DNA of 64,000 nucleotides from Bolinopsis microptera (taxonomy: Eukaryota > Ctenophora > Tentaculata > Lobata > Bolinopsidae), in assembly GCF_026151205.1 (NCBI RefSeq), contig NC_087077.1, forward strand, positions 15,598,983 to 15,662,982, written 5' to 3'. The notes below the pieces were generated by a model, which was not told the DNA's origin, did not search any database, and saw only the letters and a list, made by a program, of their open reading frames with translations. Positions 43,360-54,420 of the stretch are shown here, piece by piece; position 1 is the stretch's first letter, and each line of letters starts with the position of its first letter. The position numbers and the translations under genes were made by a program.

Positions 43360-43930
43360 TTAAGAGTAAAGAATGATGTATAGTAAAGAACGATGTAAAG
43401 AACGAGGGATAAATAAGTTGGTGGCTAATGCTACTTATATAGTTTTTGGAAAGGTCTGCAGGTCCGTCAGGGCTCGTTATACCCATGGTTATTTGATCTG
43501 ATCTATCATGCATGGTGTCACGTCAAATCCTAACGATTGCGGTGATCCGTTAGAACTCAATTGGGGATCACATCGTTTTCACTGATCACGTCCCTGCAGG
43601 GATTCTTATGCAAAAGGAGGGATATAACCTAAACAATCTTGATAAAAGGATTAAAAAATGACTATGATACTTGATGCGTCCCATATCATAAATAATTTGG
43701 GATCCATCAGTTTCGGTTCGGTTTATAGATCGTTTCTTAGTAAAGTGGGAGCAAGCGGAGCATTCGTCTATTTTCAAAATACAATAATTGCGATATTACT
43801 CGTCAGCCAGCGCAGGCCAGCGCAATATAGTTGCGATATTACTCGTCAGCCAGCGCAGGCCAGCGCAATATAGTTGCGATATTGATTCTCTTTAACTTTC
43901 TAACATGCTTACCTTCATCAAATCTTAACA
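43360..43930. other. Spacer between palindrome copies A and B (left part)
   Basis: 43790-43876 is a 43-bp direct duplication (GCGATATTACTCGTCAGCCA...) containing the ATAGTTGCGATATT word. 43705-43778 repeats 4432-4505. No gene. Confidence 0.5.
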
Positions 43931-44225
43931 CTACAAGCCGAAGCTATCCCATGGCGTCTTCCTCTACAACTACCACCGGTAGAAGTCAAACGGCTCAATA
44001 ACTTGGAGATGTGAGATGAACAGCAAGCACTACCGGGATAGAGGGATATCCTGGAGAGCGACGGCTTCTACCACTGGAACTTCTCCTACCTCTACCTTGG
44101 AGTTGGCCCGCGATCACACCCACCCTCCTGACAACTCCAAGATTAGAGCAAGAGTGATCTGGCAGAATGTGAGGGAGGGAACGGGCTACCACGGAACCGA
44201 CACCCAAGCAGACAGCTCGCAATAG
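43930..44225 (+). pseudogene. FLYWCH-type zinc-finger fragment
   Basis: The plus strand has LSHGVFLYNYHR, a stop, then KSNGSITWRCEMNSKHYRDR and, after an apparent frame disturbance, DHTHPPDNSKIRARVIWQNV followed by REGT. FLYxY, W-R-C and the HxH pair are FLYWCH ligand and core positions. The second Cys (CxAR) is lost in this reading. It lies between X-domain copies A and B and on the same strand as B, about 540 bp upstream. Confidence 0.5.
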
Positions 44226-44763
44226 TAGGATTGTAACTCTGGTTTCCACCTACCCCAGCAACAACATTGATCGGACCCTCCGAGGGATTGCTTTCAACTA
44301 TATGACTTGATGTTATATTAATATTGGAGTATGTAACATTGTTTTAATATTTTAGCATGTGACAGTATATTATCAGGGATTATTAGAATCAGAATGTAAC
44401 CGTTGTATGGTTATACGTCATATGACTCCACTTTTGACCTATTTAACGGCAACTTATTAATTTCATAATCGCACCGGTTTTCTTCCTAGGGGGTGCAATT
44501 ACAAACTAATTGCACTGCTCATTTGCACTGCTCAACGCAATTATTTTACAGGGTGGCCCAAGAACGTTCACCAGTTCTTATCTCTTAAAATTGTTACATG
44601 TCGCTCGGATCTTGCTAATTATTTTAAAAACAAAAAGTGGCATAACTTATGTTCTGATAAATATTTTTGCTTCAAAATTTAACAGAATCTTACATATATA
44701 AAGCGAGACGATATATATATATATTTGTTACCATTTTACTGACACCAGGGCATCAACTTTAAC
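44226..44763. other. No gene; AT-rich spacer
   Basis: A TATATATATATAT run sits near 44712. The sequence before 44759 (CATTTTACTGACACCAG) resembles a splice acceptor for the X-domain exon. Confidence 0.35.
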
Positions 44764-45242
44764 ACGACGTTCCGCAAAAACCTGATCAACAACCTGCTCC
44801 CAATTCTCCTCAACCTCCTGCTCAGCAAGCTGCTCCTGGACACCAACCTGCTACTGATCAGCAACCTGCTCCCAATGCTGCTGCTCTGCCTACTGGTCGC
44901 AGAACGAGGCGGATATTTTCTTTAGACGGGGTTATAGCGGAATACGACGCCGTTGTGCAGCTAGTCAACTCTGGTCTCTCAAAGTCTGCCGCTCTGGAGC
45001 AGATACACATTTCTCGGAGTCACTTCTCAAGAAAGCGATGTATCGCTGAAGCAGCAAAAGTTGACCTACCAGGTGTCCAACACGCACTGCTGCAACTACG
45101 AGACGTCAGACTTCCTAGTGTTTACACCTTCGCAAACGAGATCTGCAACCGTAATCTTGCCACTCTTAGGACCCTTTGTACCCAAGGCGTCGTCCTAGCG
45201 CCCAAAAACAATTACACTGCTCCTCCACCACGAAGAAATTGA
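44764..45242 (+). CDS. X-domain protein, copy B (exon or short gene)
   Basis: Open from after the TAA at 44761 to TGA at 45242. It encodes a Gln/Pro-rich linker (DVPQKPDQQPAPNSPQPPAQ), then TGRRTRRIFSLDGVIAEYDA and the same X domain as copy A: VNSGLSKSAALEQIHISRSH, FSRKRCIAEAAKVDLPG, EICNRNLATLRTLC and the PPPRRN end. No ATG starts the frame, and an acceptor-like sequence at 44742-44758 suggests an upstream exon. The intact frame and near identity with A and C point to recent copying. Followed by the satellite. Confidence 0.6.
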
Positions 45243-45389
45243 ATGTAATCAGTTTTCAGTATTTTTTTATTTTTCATAAAAATGTTGTAATTATCGATTT
45301 TGGAACTTACTTTCAAATAATGTGTTTCAAATAATTTGTTTCAAATAATTTGTTTATTTGGCAATAATGAATTATAGCCGGTCTGATTT

Positions 45390-46460
45390 AGAGTCGCCTA
45401 GAGCAGGTTAGTACTAGCCGGTTAGTAGCCGGTTAGTAGCCGGTTAGTAGCCACTTGGTGGGTACTAGCTGGTTAGTAGCCGGTTAGTAGCCGGCTACTA
45501 ACCAGCTAGTACCCACCAGCCGGCTAGTGACCGCTTTTCAAGTGTCGGCTAGTAGCCGGTTTGGAACTAGAAGGTCCGCTTTAGAGCCGGCTAGTGACCG
45601 GTTAGTAGCCACTTGGTGGTTACTAGCCGGTTAGTAGCCGGTTAGTAGCCGGTTAGTAGCCGGCTAGTGACCGCTTTTCAAGTGTCGGCTAGTAGCCGGT
45701 TTGGAACTAGAAGGTCCGCTTTAGAGCCGGCTAGTGACCGGTTAGTAGCCACTTGGTGGTTACTAGCCGGTTAGTAGCCGGTTAGCAGCCGGCTAGCGAC
45801 CGCTTTTCGAGTGTCGGCTAGTAGGTCCGCTTAAGAGCCGGCTAGTGACCGGTTAGTAGCCGGTTAGTAGCCACTTGGTGGTTACTAGCCGGTTAGTAGC
45901 CGGTTAGTAGCCGGCTAGTGACCGCTTTCTAAGTGCCGGCTAGTAGCCGGTTTGGAACCGGCTACTAGTAGGTCCGCTTAAGAGCCGGCTAGTGACCGGT
46001 TAGTAGCCGGTTAGTAGCCACTTGGTGGTTACTAGCCGGTTAGTAGCCGGTTAGTAGCCGGCTAGTGACCGCTTTCTAAGTGCCGGCTAGTAGCCGGTTT
46101 GGAACCGGCTACTAGTAGGTCTGCTTTAGAGCTCGGCTAATAGCCGGCTAGTGACCGGTTAGTAGCCGGTTAGTAGCCACTTGGTGGTTACTAGCCGGTT
46201 AGTAGCCGGTTAGTAGCCGGCTAGTGACCGCTTTCTAAGTGCCGGCTAGTAGGTCTGCTTTAGAGCTCGGCTAATAGCCGGCTAGTGACCGCTTAGTAGC
46301 CGGTTAGTAGCCACTTTGTGGTCACTAGCCGGCTAGTAGCCGGTTAGTAGCCGGCTAGTGACCACTTTTCAAGTGCCGGTTAGTAGCCGGTTGTTAATGT
46401 GAAGTTGAGGAGCTGTTATTACAAAAGTGGCTACTAGCCGGCTAGTAGCCGGCTAGTAGC
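45390..46460 (+). repeat. Copy B of the CCGGCTACTAGCC satellite
   Basis: About 1.07 kb of TAGTAGCCGGTTAGTAGCCG and GCCGGCTAGTGACCG words, with spacers ACTTGGTGGTTACTAGCC and GAACTAGAAGGTCCGCTTTA. Six or so higher-order units of roughly 125-165 bp. Sub-words such as CTAGCCGGCTAG are themselves palindromic. Longer than A or C because units were gained. Confidence 0.9.
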
Positions 46461-46480
46461 CGGTGTTCATATGGTACTGT

Positions 46481-46655
46481 GCAGGGACGTTGCATAGACG
46501 TTGCATAGACGTTGCATAGACGTTGCATAGACTGACCGTGCAGGGAGTGTGCATAGAGTGTTCATTGTGCAGGGACGTTGCATAGACGTTGCATAGACGG
46601 TTCTTTTGTTGTTGCATGGACGTTGCATAGACGTTGCATAGACTGTCCGGAGCTA
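46481..46655 (+). repeat. 11-bp GTTGCATAGAC array next to satellite B
   Basis: Runs of GTTGCATAGAC with variant GTTGCATGGAC, separated by GTGCAGGGACGTTG and CCGTGCAGGGAGTGTGC. Equivalent arrays are at 38915-39065 and 61420-61590. The order is always X domain, satellite, array. Confidence 0.9.
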
Positions 46656-46867
46656 AACGACCAAGTTGCCAATTATTTTATTGCTCCAGGGTGACAGTTA
46701 CTGATTTAAAGTTATAATGATATTGTATGAACTTATTTACAACTAATATTGATTTATCCAAACATATTAATTGACAAATCATCAAAATCGTCTCTTTAAT
46801 TGACAAATCAATGTGAACTAATCATCAAACTCATGAAATAATTGGATCAAAAGTCTGATATAAGTGT

Positions 46868-47246
46868 TGTCACTATACTGCCGTGGCACTGCCGCCGTAC
46901 TGCCGCGGTACTGCCGCCGTACTGCCGCGGGACTGCCGCCGTACTGCCGCCGTACTGCCGCGGTACTGCCGCCGTACTGCCGCGGGACTGCCGCCGTACT
47001 GCCGCCGTACTGCCGCCGTACTGCCGTCGGAATTCTGATGTATGACCATTAGCAGGCAGTCGTCCCTGTACACATGATGGTGGAAAGCTCACAAGGAGCA
47101 GTACCAATTTTGGTAGCATCTCTGGACACCGTACTGCCGCGGGACTGCCGCCGTACTGCCGCCGTACTGCTGTGGAAATCTCACGAGGAGCAGTACCTTT
47201 TGGTAGCATCTCTGGACACCGTACTGCCGCCGTACTGCCGCCGTAC
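46868..47246. repeat. GC-rich 11-bp minisatellite (left palindrome arm)
   Basis: Tandem TACTGCCGCCG / TACTGCCGCGG units in three clusters, separated by AAATCTCACGAGGAGCAGTA and TTTTGGTAGCATCTCTGGAC. An 11-bp period rotates all frames, so the many long frames on both strands (AVLPPYCRG-type) are artefacts. Confidence 0.85.
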
Positions 47247-47353
47247 TGCCGTGGAAATCTCACGAGGAGCAGTACATTTTGGTAGCATCTCTGGACAGGA
47301 AATTTCTCTCTGTCCCGATGGGATCTATTGCTACTGAGCGAGAGTTCAAAATA

Positions 47354-50279
47354 CTACTACTACTACTACTACTATGTCGGAGCTAAGTCCGATCTACGCC
47401 AGAAAACCCCCTCCATATATCCCTGTCCCGCATCAGGGTTCGCAGTTCCTCTTTAGAGTTTGTCCCAACTTCCTTCAGTAACATAGACAAGTAGCTTTGT
47501 CTTGGTCGGCCTTGCTGTGCTCTACCGTGCGTAGGTTCCCATAAGACTAAATCACTGGCAAGTAGCTCAGGATGTCGGATGCAGTGTCCCGCCATTTTTA
47601 ATCTCCTGCTTCGTAACTTGTTTGACAGCCTTGGGAGGCTACCATACAAAGTTATATTGCTGACCTTGTCCTTCCATGAGATACCCAGCACCATACGCAA
47701 CATCTTTGTGTATGTCCCGTCCAAACTTTTCTCTTGAGCCTTTGTCAGTGTCCAGGTTTCTGATCCGTAGAGCAGTACTGATTCACAAGCCGCTATGAAC
47801 AATCTAATCTTTAGGCTCTTTGAGAGTTTGGATTTCCAGATATCCTTCAGTCTATGTAGGGCACCCCACGCTTTTCCCTTTCTAACCCTTATCTCCCTAT
47901 CTGTGCTCTCAATCCAGGAGCCTAAGTAGATGAAATCATCTACATTTTCTATGGCTTCCCCGGATCGACTTTGTAGGTCGCTAGATCGATCCTCCATATT
48001 CAGTGTCATGACCTTGGTCTTGCCTTCGTTTATGTGTAGTCCCACGCTTGCTGCCGCCGATTCTACTCTAAGCAGGAACTCGTTAGCCTTGTCCATGTCC
48101 TCAGATATAAGTGCTATATCATCTGCAAAGTCCACATCGGTGATGATCTTGGGCCCCACTCTTCTGCTTTTTCTACGTTCGAGGGTGAGTCCAAGTCGCT
48201 CCGCATCATCGCCTATGGCTTGCCTCATACAGTAGTCGATGACTATTGCAAAGAGGTAAGGTGCTAAGGTATCACCCTGTAACACACCTGCAAGTATCTC
48301 GAACAATTCAGTTTCTCCGTCTGGAGTTAGGACTTTGGCCATTGTCTTCTCGTACATGAGCCGTATAAGCTGCACGATTTTGACTGGAATGCCGTAAGCT
48401 TCTAGAATCTTTAGCATTTTCCCACGATGTACACTGTCGAAAGCCTTCTTAAAGTCTATAAATGTCAGAACAGCTGGCAGATTCCGACTCTTGACACCCT
48501 CTATAAGACGTCTCAGTACCAATATCTGTTGAGTTGTTGACCTTCCTGGTCTGAATCCATTCTGGTTTCTACGCAGAATTGTCTCGATTTCTGGCTTCAA
48601 CCGGTTTAGAACCATCTTGTTTAGAGACTTGGCAACTAGGGATGACAAGCTTATTCCCCGATAGTTCATTGGTTCGCTAAGGTCGCCCTTCTTTGGAATT
48701 GGTATGATGTTGGCAGTTGACCATTGGTCTGGTTTCTCACCTTTCAATAGAGCATTGTTACAGAAGTCTAAGACAATTTGATCAAGGTCGCATCGTTTTA
48801 AGACTTCTGGGGCTATGTTGTCGTCACCCCATGCTTTCCCTTCCTTTATGCTGGACTTTGCTTTCCTGTACTCATCCAACGTAAACGGTTCTGTTCCGAT
48901 ATTCAGAGGTGGGTGGACTGGATCAATATCCTCTTCCGCGTTCTCTACCGTCGGTGGTGAGCCGAGAAGAGTAGCAAAATAGTCCTTCCATTTCTGAACC
49001 CTTTCCGTTGGTGAGTTTCCCTTGATTTTGCCAGTATATGATGGAGCTTTACCTGTGATCTTGTTGATCATGGTCCAGCTTTTAGCATGTCTGCCCTGCC
49101 AACTTGCTTCCTCCAGTTCCCGGACCTGCCCCTCCAGCAGGTGCTCTTTGGCTGCTTGATAAGCATCGCCTAGCTTCTGTTTGCCCTCTTGAACAGCTAT
49201 TCGGTTGTCTTCTGTAGCATCTGAGTGGTATTTTATGCTACATTCCCTCAGCTTCAGCCTGGCAATCTCAACACTTGGAGTCGCTGAGATTTTACATCTT
49301 TTCTTTTTCTCCTTTTCAGGTAGTAAAAGTCGAGAAGTTGTCCTATTCGCATCAATAAAGCATTGGTACCTTTCTGTTGCCGTCTGATCATCCTTTTCAA
49401 GTATGGAAAAGCGGTTTTTAACTTCCACTGTGTACCTCTCTTGTAGAGCGATATCAGTTTTAAGTTTAGACCAGTCCAGAACCGGAGCCCTCTTCTCCGT
49501 CTTGCTTATCCGTAGACTAAGCTTTACCCTTGCTACGACTACTCTGTGATCCGAGCCAATACTGTGGAAACTACCATATGCTTCGGAGTTCTTGACGGAG
49601 TTCCGCCATTTCTTCCGGCAAATGATGAAGTCGATTTGAGATTTACTTTGACTCATATCTGAGAGATATGTCCAGAGTTTACCTCTTCGCTTCTGAAATC
49701 TGGTGTTTGTGATTTCTAGCTGTCGCTCCAACAGCATATCCTCTAGCAGTCTACCATTTCGGTTTGCTGGACCCTTGTGGAAGGATGTCCAGTTTCCTGA
49801 TGATGAGACATGCGCATTGAGGTCTCCTACAACGAATAGTAAGTTGTGGGCTGGTATCTGGTCGATGGCACCACCAAGGCTGTCGTAGTAGTTTTCTGCT
49901 TCGTCGACAGTCGCCCCCTCTGTCGGGCTATAAGTCACAATAACAGTTGTGACCGGGTTCCCTGCAAAGTTGGCTACCATCGTCCTCCTGTCATGTGAGT
50001 ATACACTAATCAATGAGTTGAATACTGTCTTTTTGTCCAAGACAATACCAACCCCACCAGCAGCCGCCCCATTGCTGGTTCTCCATGCCGAAGTTGTTAT
50101 GAGGTGAGAGCTTCCAAGATCTTGATACTCGATTTCAGTGCTATGTACTACCCGATGCTCCTGAATGCCCAAAATATGTACGCCACTATCCCTCATGCAT
50201 ACACCCAGCTCATCCCTCTTGTATTGTTCTCTTATTGTTCGTACATTAAGAGTTCCTACAAGAATTTCCTTCTGGCCAC
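47354..50279 (-). mobile_element. RTE-clade LINE, nearly full length, with 10-bp target duplication
   Basis: It interrupts a site that is uninterrupted in the opposite palindrome arm (59890 region). Flanking GTTCAAAATA occurs at 47344-47353 and 50280-50289. The 3' tail on the minus strand is a (TAG)n trinucleotide run (CTACTACTACTACTACTAC on the plus strand), typical of RTE elements. The 5' end begins within the first strand of the endonuclease, so only the 5' UTR and a little coding sequence are missing. Confidence 0.9.
47383..50279 (-). CDS. RTE endonuclease-reverse transcriptase
   Basis: The frame is open from the 5' junction (GTLNVRTIREQYKRDELG) with an internal Met at 50196 giving 937 residues. 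APE-like endonuclease: GIQEHRV (catalytic Glu), VVGDLNAHV (D/N pair), IDFIICR and the terminal SDHRVVV. RT: ANIIPIPKKGDLSEPMNYRG, QNGFRPGRSTTQQILVLRRL, TFIDFKKAFDSVHRGKML (motif A), GVLQGDTLAPYLFAIVIDY (motif B, RTE-like), DVDFADDIALIS (motif C). The C-terminal region includes LLYGSETWTLT. All catalytic residues are present and no stop interrupts, so the protein could be active. Confidence 0.93.
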
Positions 50280-50359
50280 GTTCAAAATAGCAAAACGAAT
50301 AACACAGGGAAAATACAATTTAAAGTCAGAAAATTTTCAGAAATTCCTATTTCTTAAGT

Positions 50360-50511
50360 ATAATAACTCCACCGCTTCCTACTGTCCCTTCCGCGCCTGC
50401 CGCAGCTCCTCCACATCTGCCACCACCATACCGAGCGGAGCACCTAGTTTCAATCCTTGGTATCGTTCACGAATATGACAGAGTACAGCTATCTCTAAGA
50501 TGAATTACAAC
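50360..50511 (+). pseudogene. Pro-rich linker with X-domain N-terminus, truncated
   Basis: It encodes TPPLPTVPSAPAAAPPHLPP, PYRAEHLVSILGIVHEYDRV, then QLSLR and a stop. The break occurs immediately after GACAGAGT, as in the copies at 38.5 and 59.7 kb, while at 63.25 kb the domain continues (VMGRVNAGSS). The mirror copy is at 59690-59830. Confidence 0.55.
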
Positions 50512-51110
50512 CTACCTGCCAAGGAGGCTATACAAGAGATCATCAGAAGAGCAGAACCTGGCGAGAAAAAGAAGAAACCCACCAAGAAGCTGGCTGGAGT
50601 ACGTTTTGCTGACATCGGTGGCGGGGATCTCGCATCATCCATATCCTTGGACGACGACACTACTACTCCTAACCCTATCGCCGCTTCCTCTTCTGACGCT
50701 AGTTCCACTGCAGTAGAGACCAGATCCGTGGGCCAGACTTGCCAGCCTCGAGTTCATCAAATCTCCTGTATCCGTTGTGGATACACGGCACCACTTTCCC
50801 TGAGGATGTCGCACCAGCACGAGCTGCCGCTAACAGACAACTGCCAACCCCACCTCCCTCGAGTTCCTATCAATTCCTCCTTCCTACCTCAACACAGCTA
50901 CTGGCGACCCCCTCCTTCTCTGGGATTCCGGATACACCTCTTCACTGCGGAGATCATACCTATTCGGAACACCTTCCAACGTGGACGTCCTTGGTAAGAT
51001 ATGGATGCCTTCACACTCTACTTTGAATCCACGTGGATGGGTACATCGAACAGACCTGCCCGCTTTGATCAACTCTCCTGGAACCATGAGTATGATTGCA
51101 GTCTAGCTGG
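50500..51110 (+). pseudogene. Gag/protease-like ORF (left arm copy, damaged)
   Basis: ATG at 50500. It encodes NLPAKEAIQEIIRRAEPGEK, a Lys stretch, KLAGVRFADIGGGDLASSIS, an acidic/Ser-rich linker, and SCIRCG of a zinc knuckle. Small deletions then shift frame, and the protease-like part (ATGDPLLLWDSGYTSSL in the other arm) is out of frame here. Inferred to be part of an LTR-type or related element. See the better copy at 59040-59676. Confidence 0.5.
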
Positions 51111-51559
51111 ACTCCCTCGCTCTTCAAACGTTGCAAAACAATGGCATAATGGTTTCCGCAGTCTCGTCCAGTGTACTAATCATACCAAGGACTTACAGAC
51201 GGAAAGGCTGATTTTATTTCTCTTAACTTTTAGAATACTACCAAAGCAAATTGGTTGCTTTTCATTTCATTTAAGTAAAATGTATAACTGTCATAGAAAT
51301 ATCGTACAATCGAAAATATAACTAAACTAGTGTAATGTATTGGAATTGGGTTAATTTTAATTAAATTAAAGGTTAGGTTAATTTTAATTAAAAATACATC
51401 TGATACAGGCTGATGGGGGTCCATAACAACAAGAGCTGCCATAACTTTTGACATGATCTTAAATGTTGCAATGTCATATTACGTACTGTATGACATATCT
51501 CGTTATCGATACTATATAACTTTCAACAGACGACAGGAGACATCATCATTCATCATTCG

Positions 51560-52404
<845 letters not shown>

Positions 52405-52439
52405 AACAACTCATCTTAGTTATGATTAAAATATAAAGA

Positions 52440-52788
52440 TATTGTGGCAATTCGGTAATCTGCCGATGCACATCTGGGGCACACCTCGGGCACAATTCGG
52501 GGACAAACTCGGTCACAACCTTATCCTGGTTCGAGCCGCACCTTCACCATCGACGGAGAAGTTTCAAAGTACGACAGGATCCTGGCACGTGTCCGGAATG
52601 GTGCTACGAAGAAGGAGGCACACGCTGCAGAGGGGATATCTGAGTCCTTTTTCGGCAGGAAGCGCTGCATAGCAGAGGCAGCGAGGATTGACCTACCTTC
52701 TCTCCGACATGGACTCCTCCAGCTGATTAATCGGGTGAGTGTATCCTAAGACTTTGCCGGTGTAGTGACAATGATCCAGATGTTTCTT
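52440..52788 (+). pseudogene. X-domain copy in left palindrome arm
   Basis: It encodes FTIDGEVSKYDRILARVRNG, ATKKEAHAAEGISESFFGRK, RCIAEAARIDLPSLRHGLLQ and LI, then departs at NRVSVS (GGTGAGTGT, a donor-like word). It is very close to the copy at 11.83-12.16 kb, and both are preceded by TGGGGCACACCTCGGGCACA words (11436 and 52476). The mirror copy at 55251-55560 is riddled with single-base deletions. Confidence 0.6.
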
Positions 52789-52911
52789 ATCAGTATGCTT
52801 TGATTCACAAATAATACAATTAGGATTTGAATCAAGAAGTGCCAAAGTTGCCTGATCTACCTTCTCCATTGGTTTTACCATCTCCAATACTGGTCTAAGA
52901 CGCTCATACAA
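52750..52911 (-). pseudogene. Polinton polymerase HNH-type fragment
   Basis: It encodes RPVLEMVKPMEKVDQATLAL and LDSNPNCIICESKHTDKKHL, then DHCHYTGKV. CxxC...DHCHYTGK is the same motif as at 26.45-26.64 kb. It breaks at TGK into X-domain antisense DNA. It has no counterpart in the right arm at this position. Confidence 0.55.
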
Positions 52912-53160
52912 TCTCTTACGTGGGACGCAGGCTAAAATTTACTAAAGTCGAGTTAGAATTATTCAGTGAACTGATATGTATACTAATTTCATTGAGCAGG
53001 CAATTCGAGGAGGAATCAGTACAATCACGCATCGGTATGGAAAAGCTAATAACCATCATCTCCCAGATTACAATCCTGAATTACCTGAAAGCTACCTCGG
53101 ATACATTGATGCAAATAACCTCTACGGATGGGCAAATGACAGAAACTTTCCCCCACATCG
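52912..53160 (+). pseudogene. Polinton DNA polymerase fragment, left of palindrome centre
   Basis: Across two frames: SLTWDAG, LKFTKVELELFSE, then MYTNFIEQAIRGGISTITHR, YGKANNHHLPDYNPE and SYLGYIDANNLYGWA. This is the same protein region as at 24.67-25.55 kb and extends slightly further, to the DxxxLYGWA motif A of B-family polymerases. It is joined directly, without spacer, to a T-family segment. Confidence 0.65.
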
Positions 53161-53179
53161 AAGTCAGTGTACAGGATAA

Positions 53180-53660
53180 ACTTCTGGCTAACAGAAATCT
53201 CCCTGGATGGCTTGCCGGCAACCATATCCGCGTACTGTTGATCGGGAGCACTTTCAAAACTCTCTTTGGAGATACAAAGTCTCCCGAATGCACGGTTATT
53301 CAAGGATCTGAAGAATCATGGGACTACTCCCTCTGACTGGATTCTTTCCACGCTCCCAGATATTCCATCATCCCACCAGAAAGATTAAGAAGAACTTCTC
53401 GAATACAATCGCCTCCCTACTCTCCTCCTGACAACGTGATATACCTGCCCCGGGTGACTACAAAAGAGCTCCTGGTCATGAGTAAAGTCATAACTCGGAG
53501 GGACCATTGAAAGGAAGAAAGGATACGTCTACAAGATTCACTCAATTCAGCGACCAGACAGACCACCACCTCGGTGGAAATGTCGAATGTCAATCTACAT
53601 CCTAAAGATGACTCTCCTACCGTCCTTGACCTACACTGGCAGACCAAGAGGAAGGATGGA
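53180..53660 (+). pseudogene. T-family middle fragment fused to polymerase, left of centre
   Basis: Frames include LLANRNLPGWLAGNHIRVLL (compare NRNLLWMACRHHILELV), IGSTFKTLFGDTKSPECTV, then DHHARW-like and SIYILKMTLLP near 53595. Many indels relative to 60.58-61.2 kb. Ends at the palindrome centre. Confidence 0.55.
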
Positions 53661-53679
53661 AAAGATGAACCTCTTCTTT

Positions 53680-54420
53680 TGACTTCGCCATCCACCGAGC
53701 GAGGTGGTCTGCTTCTGTCTCTGAATTGAGTGAATCTTGTGACGTAATCCTTTTCTTCCTTTCAATGTTCCCGCCGAGAAATGATTATACACTCATGCCC
53801 AGGAGCACTTTGTGATCACCCCTGGGGCAGGTTTCGCACGTTTTGTCAGGATAGAGAGGGATTCGATGTCAAATTCGAGAAGTTCTTCTACATCTTTCTG
53901 GTGGGATGAAGGAATATCTGGGAGGCGTGAAAGAATCCAGGAGCGGTGGAGGTGAGTCCCTGGACTTCTTTCAGATCCTTGAATAACGGTGCATTCGGAA
54001 GACTGATTGTATCTCCAAAGAGAGTTTAGAAAGTGCTCCCGATCACCAATTCGAGGATATGGTGCCGGCAAGCCATCCAGATGAGATTTCTGGTTCAGCA
54101 GATTTATCCTGCCACTTGAACTTCGAAGTAGGAAGTTCTGACACATTGCCCATCCGTAGAGGTGAATTGCATCAATGTTTCCAGGAACTCTTTCAGGTAA
54201 TTCAGGAGAATGTACTCTGGGAGATGATGGTTATTCGCCTTTTGTGCATACCGATGCGTGATTAGTACTGAATTCCTCTCGAATTGCCTCTCAATGAAAT
54301 TAGTAATACATATCAGGATCCTGAATAATTCTAAACTCACATTCAGTAAATATTAAAGGCCTGCGTCCCACGAAAGACTTAAGGAGCGTTATAAAAATTG
54401 AACAGGATCAAGGATTATAT
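53680..54420 (-). pseudogene. Mirror polymerase/T-family chimera, right of centre
   Basis: Inverted copy of 52912-53600. Minus strand 54420-54130 reads LDPVQF, SLSWDAG, TNFIERQFE, THRYAQKANNHHLPEY, and 54090-53680 carries the T-family GSTFKTLFGD region with frame errors. It extends further 5' in the polymerase (DPVQF) than the left copy. The rate of single-base indels is visibly higher than in the 60-kb copy. Confidence 0.55.

Noticed and set aside
46842-47337. Several overlapping long frames on both strands in the TACTGCCGCCG repeat
   Set aside because: An 11-bp GC-rich repeat lacks stops in all frames; the apparent proteins are low-complexity by-products.
52525-52545. tRNA B-box-like GGTTCGAGCC
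   Set aside because: No A box or cloverleaf around it, and it lies in repeat DNA preceding an X-domain frame.
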